This document shows, in pieces, positions 24,537-31,431 of a stretch of DNA of 64,000 nt. Origin of the DNA: Streptomyces bauhiniae (lineage in GTDB: Bacteria; Actinomycetota; Actinomycetes; Streptomycetales; Streptomycetaceae); NCBI RefSeq assembly GCF_004784475.1, contig NZ_SRRT01000009.1:124001-188000 (forward strand). The letters are read 5' to 3'. Under the pieces are notes generated by a model. That model was given only the letters and a program-made list of their open reading frames with translations. It had not been told where the DNA came from and searched no databases. The position numbers were made by a program, and so were the translations under genes. Each line of letters begins with the position of its first letter. Position 1 is the first letter of the stretch.

Positions 24537-26087
24537 TCACCCCTCCTCGACCGGGTCGACGCGCCAGTCGGGGCGGCCCGGCATGGGCGGGGTGTGCGAC
24601 CCGTACAGCCACGGGGTCAGAAAGCCCGTCAGGTCCTGGCCGGCCACCTTGGAGGCCAGCCTGACGAAGTCCCCGGTGCCGGCCACGCGTCCCCGATACG
24701 TCGTCACCCAGGCTTTCTCGATGCGCTCGAAGGTGTCCGCGCCGACCTTCTCCCGCAGCGCGTACAGCACCAGCGCCGAGCCGTCGTAGCGCATCTGCCG
24801 GAACAGACCCTCCTCGTGCGGCTCGGCGGGGGCGCCGTCGTCGTGCCGCCACTGGTCGTGCTGCTCGTAGGCCGAACGCATCATGTCCTCCAGACTCGGA
24901 CCGCCCCGCGTGTCGGCGTACAGCAGTTCGTAGAACCGGGCGTGACCCTCGCTCAGCCACAGGTCCGACCAGCGGCGGATGGCCACGCTGTCGCCGGTCC
25001 AGTGGTGGGTCAGCTCGTGCACGAGATTGCGTTCGGCGGAAACCTGATCCCCCAGCAGGTCCGCGCTCGGCACCACCGAGAGGGACTGCGTCTCCAGCGC
25101 CACCGGCAGCTCGGTGTCACCCACCAGCACGCCGTAGCGCCGGAAGGGGTACGGGCCGAGCCGCTGCTCCAGCCAGGCGAGGTGGTCCGGCGTCAGCGAC
25201 CGGTACGCCTTCGTCTCCGCCACCAGTCCCTCGGGCACCACGTCCCGCAGGGGCAGCCCGTGCGGGCCGGTGCCGTCGACCACGTCGAACTTCCCGATGG
25301 CCAACTGGACCAGTTGCGGGGCGACCGGATGCTCCGAGTCGTACGTCCAGCGGACCCGGCCGTCCTGCTGGGGCGCGCGGGTGACGAGCCGTCCGTTGGC
25401 CACCGCCGTCAGGCCGGGCGGGGTGGTGATGTGGAAGGTGAACGGCGCCCGCAGGCTCGGGTGGTCGTCCGCCGGGAAGATCATCCGGGCGCCGTTCGGC
25501 TGCGGGGACAGCACGGTGCCGTCGGCCGTGGGTACCCAGCCGTAGTCCTGGATGGCGTCGGTGCGGTGGCGGTGTTGCGTGGGGTCGGCGGTGTAGGTGA
25601 CCTTCACGGTGAAGGCGCGGCCGCGCTCCAGCGGCTTCGCCGGGGTGACGATCAGTTCGTCGCCCTGACGCGCGGTCTTCGCGGGTGCGCCGTCCACCGT
25701 TACGCCGCGCAGGGTGTTGCCCGCGAAGTCGAGGTCGAAGCGGGAGAGGGCCTGGGTGGCGGTGGCGCTGATCGTGGTGGCGGCGGCGAACGGGGTTTTC
25801 GGCGCCTGCCAGTCGAAGTCCAGGGTGTAGCGGCGGACCGTGTAGCCGCCGTTCCCGTCCAGCGGCATGAGGGGGTCGCCGATGCCGGGGGCGCCGGGGG
25901 AGGGGACGTCCGTCGGGCCGGGGGCGGGGTGGCCGGGGAGGGTGGTGGGGGAGCGGGGTTCGTCCTCGGACAGGTTCAGCGTGAGGACGACGCCGCCCGT
26001 GATCCCGAGGACACAGGCCAGCGCGAGCACCGCGCGACGGCGTCCGCCGCCCCGCGGTGTGCCGTTCTGAGGGGGCGTGAGGGTCAT
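24537..26087 (-). CDS. M1 family metallopeptidase, membrane-anchored or secreted
   Basis: A 516-residue zinc aminopeptidase-like protein. An N-terminal basic stretch (RGGGRRR) and a single hydrophobic helix (about 24-42) export or anchor it. A Pro/Gly-rich linker precedes the M1 beta domain and the catalytic domain with HELTH (357-361) and the third zinc ligand Glu380 in LWLSEGHARFYE. The usual upstream GxMEN exopeptidase motif reads as VALETQSLSV, so specificity may differ. A GTG three codons upstream is an alternative start. It follows the VanX-type gene by 36 nt. Confidence 0.88.
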   Translation of the reverse strand: MTLTPPQNGTPRGGGRRRAVLALACVLGITGGVVLTLNLSEDEPRSPTTLPGHPAPGPTDVPSPGAPGIGDPLMPLDGNGGYTVRRYTLDFDWQAPKTPFAAATTISATATQALSRFDLDFAGNTLRGVTVDGAPAKTARQGDELIVTPAKPLERGRAFTVKVTYTADPTQHRHRTDAIQDYGWVPTADGTVLSPQPNGARMIFPADDHPSLRAPFTFHITTPPGLTAVANGRLVTRAPQQDGRVRWTYDSEHPVAPQLVQLAIGKFDVVDGTGPHGLPLRDVVPEGLVAETKAYRSLTPDHLAWLEQRLGPYPFRRYGVLVGDTELPVALETQSLSVVPSADLLGDQVSAERNLVHELTHHWTGDSVAIRRWSDLWLSEGHARFYELLYADTRGGPSLEDMMRSAYEQHDQWRHDDGAPAEPHEEGLFRQMRYDGSALVLYALREKVGADTFERIEKAWVTTYRGRVAGTGDFVRLASKVAGQDLTGFLTPWLYGSHTPPMPGRPDWRVDPVEEG

Positions 26088-26123
26088 GCGCGGCACTATG
26101 CCAGCGATGAGGCGATATGCGGC

Positions 26124-26780
26124 TTATATGGCTCCCGGTTCGGTGGGGCCGTAGGGCGCGGTCGGGTTGTTCGTCTGGAGCGCCCAGTAACGGTCGCCCC
26201 AGCTCCAGTGCCACCACTCCGTCGCGTAGTTGACCAGCCCTGCCTCGGACAGCACGGTGGCCAGGGTGTTCCGGTTGGCCGTGGCCTCGGCGCCGATGTT
26301 CGTCGCCGAGGTGTAGCAGGCGCCCTCGCTCTCCACCGGGTCCGCGTTCATCCGGGTGCCCAGGTCCAGTTCGTTGCCGTCGGCGTCCATCAGGGTGAGG
26401 TCCACGGCGGCGCCCGCGCTGTGCGGGGCTATCTCCGGCGGGGAGACGAACCGGCTGGCCTCGTCCCGCACGCGCTCCTGGGACCAGCCGGGGTTGTCCC
26501 GGCCGAGCGCGCCGGCGTACTCCTCGAAGTACCGGCGCTGGAGGCCGGGCGGCCGGTACCCCTCGACGAACAGCAGCCGCAGGCCCTCCGGCAGGAGCGA
26601 CTGGGCGTGCAGCAGGCGGTGCAGCACCCCTTGGCGCAGATAGGCGAAGGCCCCCGAGGCGTCCTCCTTGCGCGGGTCGACCCGGAGGGCGCCGTGCGCC
26701 CGGACGTCGACCAGCGGCTCGCCGCACTCCCGGACCGGGACCGCCGCCACCCGCCGGTCCGACATCAGTACGAGGCTCAT
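26124..26780 (-). CDS. VanX-type D-alanyl-D-alanine dipeptidase
   Basis: A 218-residue zinc dipeptidase of family M15D. The VanX active-site set is complete: Arg76 (VEGYRPPG), His120 and Asp127 (APHSAGAAVDLTL), Glu188 and His191 (ATEWWHWSWGDRYWA). It hydrolyses free D-Ala-D-Ala. There is no signal peptide, so it is cytosolic. No vanH/vanA or vanRS lies nearby, so peptidoglycan recycling or D-Ala salvage is more likely than glycopeptide resistance. It overlaps the GNAT-NUDIX gene by 4 nt. Confidence 0.92.
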   Translation of the reverse strand: MSLVLMSDRRVAAVPVRECGEPLVDVRAHGALRVDPRKEDASGAFAYLRQGVLHRLLHAQSLLPEGLRLLFVEGYRPPGLQRRYFEEYAGALGRDNPGWSQERVRDEASRFVSPPEIAPHSAGAAVDLTLMDADGNELDLGTRMNADPVESEGACYTSATNIGAEATANRNTLATVLSEAGLVNYATEWWHWSWGDRYWALQTNNPTAPYGPTEPGAI

Positions 26781-27811
26781 TCCGTCCCCCAGTCCCAGGT
26801 GTCGAAGTAGGCGGCCACGCCGGTGCGGCGGGCCTCCATCACCGCACTGAGCCGTGCGAAGTCCCGCGGTGGCATCAGCGGCCGCCACTCGGGAAGCGGC
26901 AGCACTCGCACCTCGTCGTGCTCCCGCGGGTCCAGCACGATGTCCCGGAGCCGCGCCTCGTCCAGCCGCCCGCCGTCGAAGACGAGCCCCATCGTGCTGT
27001 ACGGCCACTCGGTACCGGGCAGCCCGTACACCGTCGCCAGCAGCCGGGGCGGCCCGGCGAGTTCGATGCCGGTCTCCTCCCGGCACTCCCGCACGGCCGT
27101 CTCCCACGGCCGCTCACCGGGGTCCATCGTGCCGCCGGCCAACTGCCAGGGGTGGGTCGCGCTGTAGACCCCATGGAGCTGCACGGGCCTGTCGTGGACG
27201 TCGGTGAAGAGGACGCAGGCGAAGCCGGTGGCCTTCATGACCGTCTCCGCGTACTGCTCCGGCGGCAGCCAGACATGGCCGGTCTTCTCGTCCACCCGCC
27301 CCCGGACCGCCGGCTCCGGCCATGTCATCCGCATGGGCGCCAGGCTGCCGCAGAATCCCGAGGCACGGAAGAGCGCCCCCGCGGCGCCGGGCGCGTCGGC
27401 CTCCACGGGCGCCACCCCCTCCGCCCGGAGCCGGTCGAGCAGCGCGGTCAGGGCCGACCGGGCGTTGCCCCGGCGGCGCCACGAGGGGTGCGTGACGACC
27501 GTGTGCACTTGCGCCGCCCGCCCGGTGGGGGACGCCGGTTCGGGCAGTACGGGATGGAGCAGTGCGAGGGCGCAGGAGGCGAGGGTGCCGTCCGGGGCGT
27601 CGACGACACAGGCCCGTGCGTCCCCGCCCGGGGCCAGCCGGGCGGCGAGTTCGGCGCCGGAGCGGACGATCCACTCCTCCGGCAGCGGCTCGGCGAGGAT
27701 GTAGGCGGACCGGAGCCGGACGATGCCCTCCGCGTCGGCGGGCGTGGCGAGCCGTGCGGCGTGCGCGGTGCCGGGGTGCTGGGGGCGGGTGTGCAGGGCC
27801 TCACTGCTCAC
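26777..27811 (-). CDS. GNAT acetyltransferase-NUDIX hydrolase fusion
   Basis: A 344-residue two-domain protein. Residues about 18-165 are a GNAT fold with the acetyl-CoA loop in VVTHPSWRRRGNARSALTAL and FRASGFCGS near the end. Residues about 190-330 are a NUDIX domain with box GGTMDPGERPWETAVRECRE then ETGIEL, containing the Mg-binding glutamates. The start is GTG 27811, overlapping the next gene's stop by 11 nt. The fusion suggests one substrate is both acetylated and hydrolysed, or that acetylation uses a product of the NUDIX reaction; which compound is unknown. Confidence 0.85.
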   Translation of the reverse strand: MSSEALHTRPQHPGTAHAARLATPADAEGIVRLRSAYILAEPLPEEWIVRSGAELAARLAPGGDARACVVDAPDGTLASCALALLHPVLPEPASPTGRAAQVHTVVTHPSWRRRGNARSALTALLDRLRAEGVAPVEADAPGAAGALFRASGFCGSLAPMRMTWPEPAVRGRVDEKTGHVWLPPEQYAETVMKATGFACVLFTDVHDRPVQLHGVYSATHPWQLAGGTMDPGERPWETAVRECREETGIELAGPPRLLATVYGLPGTEWPYSTMGLVFDGGRLDEARLRDIVLDPREHDEVRVLPLPEWRPLMPPRDFARLSAVMEARRTGVAAYFDTWDWGTE

Positions 27812-28364
27812 GATGCGTCTCCAAGGGGGCCGAACTCCGCTGGGCGGGCAGGGGGTTGACGCCGGGGACGGCCTGGAGCCGGTCGGCCGCCGGGTCGTGG
27901 GCGATCGGGTCGCCCGGCCGCAGGAAGTGCACGGCCAGGTGCTCCCCGGCCCGGTACGCCTCCAGCCCGGCCCGGCAGTACGCCACCGTCCCGTCGGGCA
28001 GCGCGTCCAGCGGGACCCAGGTCATGGCGTCGCAGACGTCCGGCTCCATGACGCGGGGCTCGCCCGTCCACCGCCGCACCTCGAAGAAGAAGCCGACGCG
28101 GGCCGAACCGCCGGGCTCGCGGTGGTGGACGGTGACGGCGGCGCGCACGTCGGCCCGGTCGACGACGACACCGGTCTCCTCCCGTGCCTCCCGGATCAGC
28201 GCGTCGGCCACGTCCTCGTGCGGGCCGTCCAGGTGCCCGGAGGGCAGATGCCAGAGCCCGGCGGCGTACACCGCCCCGGCCCGGCGCGACACCAGCACCT
28301 CGCTGTCCCGGCGCAGGATCAGATGCACGTCCACCGGCACGGTGTACCGCTGACGCCCGCTCAT
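27801..28364 (-). CDS. NUDIX hydrolase
   Basis: A 187-residue protein from ATG 28364 (MSGRQRYTVPVDVHLILRRD). The Nudix box spans SGHLDGPHEDVADALIREAR followed by EETGVVV, so the catalytic glutamates are present. The C-terminal ~45 residues (AHDPAADRLQAVPG and onward) are a Pro-rich tail beyond the domain. The ATG overlaps the upstream NUDIX stop by 4 nt and its stop overlaps the GNAT-NUDIX start by 11 nt, so it is part of a translationally coupled set. Confidence 0.88.
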   Translation of the reverse strand: MSGRQRYTVPVDVHLILRRDSEVLVSRRAGAVYAAGLWHLPSGHLDGPHEDVADALIREAREETGVVVDRADVRAAVTVHHREPGGSARVGFFFEVRRWTGEPRVMEPDVCDAMTWVPLDALPDGTVAYCRAGLEAYRAGEHLAVHFLRPGDPIAHDPAADRLQAVPGVNPLPAQRSSAPLETHREQ

Positions 28365-29257
28365 GCCGGGCACCAGCCCATCTCCGAGTAGGTCCGGCCG
28401 GCACGGATGCCGTCGATGGCCGTGCGGGCGTAGGGGACGAGGGGCTCCGGCAGCACGTCCGGGTCCCACCAGCGCCAGGCGAGGCACTTGTCCGGCTCCC
28501 TCAGCCATGGCGTCCCGCCCAAGCGGCGGGCACGGAAGACCAGTTGCATGCGCGGCCGCGCACTCGGCCCGTGCAGCACGTGCACCACATGGGCCAGCTC
28601 CAGGTCGGCGGCATCGATCACCAGCCCGGCCTCCTCATACGCCTCCCGCACCAGGCACGCCACAGCCGACTCCCGCTCGCAGTGCCCGGCCAGAAAGTGC
28701 CAGGTGCCCCCCGCGAAGGCCGAGTCCGGATGGCGCAGCCCGAGCAGCACACGGCCCCCGTCGTCCTCGGCATACAGATGAACCCCGACGATGTTCAACT
28801 CCGTACCGCCAGCGTCCGGCGCCTTGGCCGGGCGGGGGATCACCGGGGCCGAGGCGTTCACGGGAGCCGGTTCTCCGTTCAGCTTCAGGGCGCTCAACCT
28901 TGCTTGCAGGGAGCCCGCCTTGAGCTGCTCCACAGGTAACCAGTCGGTGCCCTCGAAGGGTTCGGGCAGGTCGTGGGTCAAGTACAGGGCGAAGGTGAAT
29001 TCGTAGTGGCCCGGTGCGATCGTCTCGACGTGGGCCGGGGTGGTCAGTAGCTCCGGGGTGAGGCATAGGTCGCCCCGGGCGAGACCGGTCCGCTCGGTCG
29101 CTGCCCGCAGTGCGGTCTCCAGCAAGGTGTGGTCGACTGCCTCGGCCCGCGCGCCGGGCAACTCGGAAGGGGCCCGGACGCGCAGGAACCGTCCCTCGTG
29201 GTCGATGACGAGCGCGCGGCAGGTGAGGTGGGCGGAACCGGGGGCGAACGTACTCAT
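28361..29257 (-). CDS. Two-module NUDIX protein
   Basis: 298 residues from ATG 29257, preceded by GGAGGAGG at good spacing (an ATG 18 nt upstream lacks this). The C-terminal half (about 155-285) is a NUDIX domain: FLAGHCERESAVACLVREAY then EEAGLVI, with the REUxEExGU part intact but one residue less than usual between the Gly and first Glu. The N-terminal half (about 8-115) has NUDIX-like strands (LTCRALVIDHEGRFLRVRAP) but no box, so it looks like a degenerate copy. It heads the NUDIX-VanX gene run. Confidence 0.8.
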   Translation of the reverse strand: MSTFAPGSAHLTCRALVIDHEGRFLRVRAPSELPGARAEAVDHTLLETALRAATERTGLARGDLCLTPELLTTPAHVETIAPGHYEFTFALYLTHDLPEPFEGTDWLPVEQLKAGSLQARLSALKLNGEPAPVNASAPVIPRPAKAPDAGGTELNIVGVHLYAEDDGGRVLLGLRHPDSAFAGGTWHFLAGHCERESAVACLVREAYEEAGLVIDAADLELAHVVHVLHGPSARPRMQLVFRARRLGGTPWLREPDKCLAWRWWDPDVLPEPLVPYARTAIDGIRAGRTYSEMGWCPA

Positions 29258-29591
29258 GTCGTCGACCTCCTCCATCCGGGTGGGAAGTGAACTGGTGCTC
29301 TAAAAACGCGCCGGGCACCGGCCTTGTTACGGCTCGGGCGAGGCAATTTCCGGAACGCGTGTTCGCATCCCCCGCTCGGCCCGGCGCGCCAAGGGTCGTC
29401 GTTCCCAAACTCGTTCGATCGAGGGAAGCGCACCCCCCTCGCCGCGCTCCGTCGCGCGCCCCCGTCAGAGAGCCGTCAAAGGGGCGCCCCTGCCCGTATG
29501 GGAGGCGTCAACGCGGGGCCCCGACCCCTTGGAGCAGGGGTTTCCTCGAAGCGTTCCCCTTTCGACCCCGAGTCCGTTCAGGAGTCCCAAG
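29258..29591. other. Intergenic region: NUDIX-VanX and kdp promoters
   Basis: 334 bp between divergent operons. I see GGGGCGCCCC (29481-29490) and a hairpin ACCCCT-tggagc-AGGGGT (29524-29541) about 50 nt before the first kdp-cluster start. These might be operator or leader structures for kdp. No riboswitch class could be recognised and no -10/-35 pair is convincing. Confidence 0.4.
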
Positions 29592-29675
29592 ATGGCCGAC
29601 CTGGCCTTCGTCGTCACCGTGCTCGCGGCGTTCGCGCTGGTGGCACTCGTCGCCAAGGGGGTGACGAAGCTGTGA
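29592..29675 (+). CDS. 27-residue membrane peptide upstream of kdpF
   Basis: ATG 29592 gives MADLAFVVTVLAAFALVALV and ends AKGVTKL, a single hydrophobic helix with a basic C-terminus. Its stop overlaps the GTG start of kdpF as GTGA (29672-29675), so the two are coupled. TCAGGAG precedes the ATG at about 6-8 nt. The size and character resemble KdpF itself. It could be a second KdpF-like subunit or a leader peptide; I know no name for it. Confidence 0.6.
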   Translation: MADLAFVVTVLAAFALVALVAKGVTKL

Positions 29676-29761
29676 CCGCCGAGAACGTCGTCGGCCTGGT
29701 CGTGGCCGTCGCCCTGCTGGGCTATCTCGTCCTCGCCCTGATCTTCCCGGAGAGGTTCTGA
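29672..29761 (+). CDS. kdpF: K+-transporting ATPase subunit KdpF
   Basis: A 29-residue single-helix protein (GTG start; ENVVGLVVAVALLGYLVLAL, then IFPERF). The ending FPERF is typical of KdpF, a small lipid-like stabiliser of the KdpFABC complex. It overlaps the 27-codon gene upstream by 4 nt and precedes kdpA by 8 nt. Confidence 0.85.
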   Translation: MTAENVVGLVVAVALLGYLVLALIFPERF

Positions 29762-29769
29762 GAGCAGAC

Positions 29770-31431
29770 ATGGGTTCCGTACTCGCGGGCGTGCTCCAGC
29801 TCCTCGCCCTCATAGGCGCGCTGGCCCTCGTCCACGCCCCCGCCGGGGGCTATATGGCCAAGGTGTACTCCTCGCGCCGTCATCTGCGCGTCGAGCGCTG
29901 GATCTACCGGGCCATCGGCGCCGACCCCGACACCGAGATGCGCTGGCCGGCGTATCTGCGCGGGGTGCTCGCCTTCTCCCTCGCCGGTGTTCTCTTCCTC
30001 TACCTGCTCCAGCGGCTCCAGGGGGTGCTGCCCGGCTCGCTCGGGTTCTCCTCGGTGAACCCGGCGCAGTCCTTCAACACGGCCGTCTCCTTCGTCACCA
30101 ACACCAACTGGCAGTCGTACTACGGCGAACAGACCATGGGCCATGTCGTGCAGACGGCCGGGCTCGCGGTGCAGAACTTCGTGTCCGCCGCCGTGGGCAT
30201 GGCCGTCGCGGTCGCCCTGGTGCGCGGCTTCGCCCGGTCCCGCTCCGGCGAACTGGGCAACTTCTGGGCCGACCTGGTGCGCGGCACGCTGCGCGTCCTG
30301 GTCCCGGCGGCCGTGCTCGGCGCGCTGATCCTCGTCGCGTGCGGCGCCGTCCAGAACTTCTCCGGCATCCATGAGGTCGGCCAGTTCATGGGGAGCACCC
30401 AGCAGTGGAACGGCGGCGCCGTCGCCTCCCAGGAGGCCATCAAGGAGCTGGGCACCAACGGCGGCGGCTACTTCAACGCCAACAGCGCCCACCCCTTCGA
30501 GAACCCGACCCCCTTCACCAACTGGTTCGAGATCTTCCTGATCCTGGTCATCCCGTTCTCGCTGACCCGCACCTTCGGCCTGATGGTCGGCAGCGTCCGG
30601 CAGGGCTACGCGATCCTCGCCACCATGGCCACCATCTGGCTGGGCTTCACCGCCCTGATGATGGCGGCCGAGTTCGGTCACCACGGCCCGGCGCTCCAGG
30701 CCGCGGGCGGTGCGATGGAGGGCAAGGAGGTCCGCTTCGGCGTCGGCGGCTCCGCGCTGTTCGCGGTGTCCACCACCCTCACCTCCACCGGCGCCGTGGA
30801 CTCCTTCCACTCCTCCTTCACCGGGCTCGGCGGCGGCGTCACCATGCTCGGCATGATGCTGGGCGAGATCGCGCCCGGCGGCACCGGCTCCGGGCTGTAC
30901 GGCATGCTGATCATGGCCGTGATCGCGGTGTTCCTCGCCGGTCTGATGGTCGGCCGCACCCCCGAGTACCTGGGCAAGAAGATCGGCGCGCGCGAGATGA
31001 AGCTCGCCGCCTGCTACATCCTGGTCACCCCGGCGCTGGTCCTCGTCTTCACCGCGGCCTCGCTGGCCCTGCCGACCCCGCCGCACTCGATGCTCAATCC
31101 GGGCGCGCACGGGTTCTCCGAGGTGCTCTACGCCTTCACATCGGCCGCCAACAACAACGGCTCGGCCTTCGCCGGGCTGAACGCCAACACCGACTGGTTC
31201 AACACCACGACCGGGCTCGCCATGCTGCTGGGCCGCTTCCTGCCCATGGTGTTCGTCCTCGCGCTGGCCGGCTCGCTCGCCGCGCAGCGGCCCGTCCCCG
31301 AGAGCGCGGGCACCCTGCGCACCGAGAAGCCCCTGTTCGCGGGTCTGCTGGTCGGGGCGATCCTCATCATCACCGGCCTGACGTACTTCCCGGCGCTGGC
31401 GCTGGGACCGCTCGCGGAGGGGCTGGCATGA
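29770..31431 (+). CDS. kdpA: K+-transporting ATPase subunit KdpA
   Basis: A 553-residue polytopic potassium channel-like subunit that binds and translocates K+ in the high-affinity Kdp system. The four selectivity-filter-like loops are visible, for example FVTNTNWQSYYGEQTMGH, ELGTNGGGYFNANSAHPFEN, a Gly-rich loop after TLTSTGAVDSFHSSFTGLGG, and FTSAANNNGSAFAGLNANTD. About ten membrane helices are present. The stop overlaps the kdpB start by 4 nt. Confidence 0.97.
   Translation: MGSVLAGVLQLLALIGALALVHAPAGGYMAKVYSSRRHLRVERWIYRAIGADPDTEMRWPAYLRGVLAFSLAGVLFLYLLQRLQGVLPGSLGFSSVNPAQSFNTAVSFVTNTNWQSYYGEQTMGHVVQTAGLAVQNFVSAAVGMAVAVALVRGFARSRSGELGNFWADLVRGTLRVLVPAAVLGALILVACGAVQNFSGIHEVGQFMGSTQQWNGGAVASQEAIKELGTNGGGYFNANSAHPFENPTPFTNWFEIFLILVIPFSLTRTFGLMVGSVRQGYAILATMATIWLGFTALMMAAEFGHHGPALQAAGGAMEGKEVRFGVGGSALFAVSTTLTSTGAVDSFHSSFTGLGGGVTMLGMMLGEIAPGGTGSGLYGMLIMAVIAVFLAGLMVGRTPEYLGKKIGAREMKLAACYILVTPALVLVFTAASLALPTPPHSMLNPGAHGFSEVLYAFTSAANNNGSAFAGLNANTDWFNTTTGLAMLLGRFLPMVFVLALAGSLAAQRPVPESAGTLRTEKPLFAGLLVGAILIITGLTYFPALALGPLAEGLA

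Noticed and set aside
26124..26780. VanX gene as a vancomycin resistance determinant
   Set aside because: No vanH, vanA, vanR or vanS homologue is nearby; the neighbours are NUDIX and peptidase genes.
22326..26810. A 1494-codon open frame on the plus strand
   Set aside because: It is antisense to the amidase, M1 and VanX genes, has the Arg/Gly/Val-rich composition of frame shadows in very GC-rich DNA and no recognisable domain.
29258..29591. c-di-AMP (ydaO-type) riboswitch before kdp
   Set aside because: I could not find the conserved segments of that class; only short simple hairpins are present.
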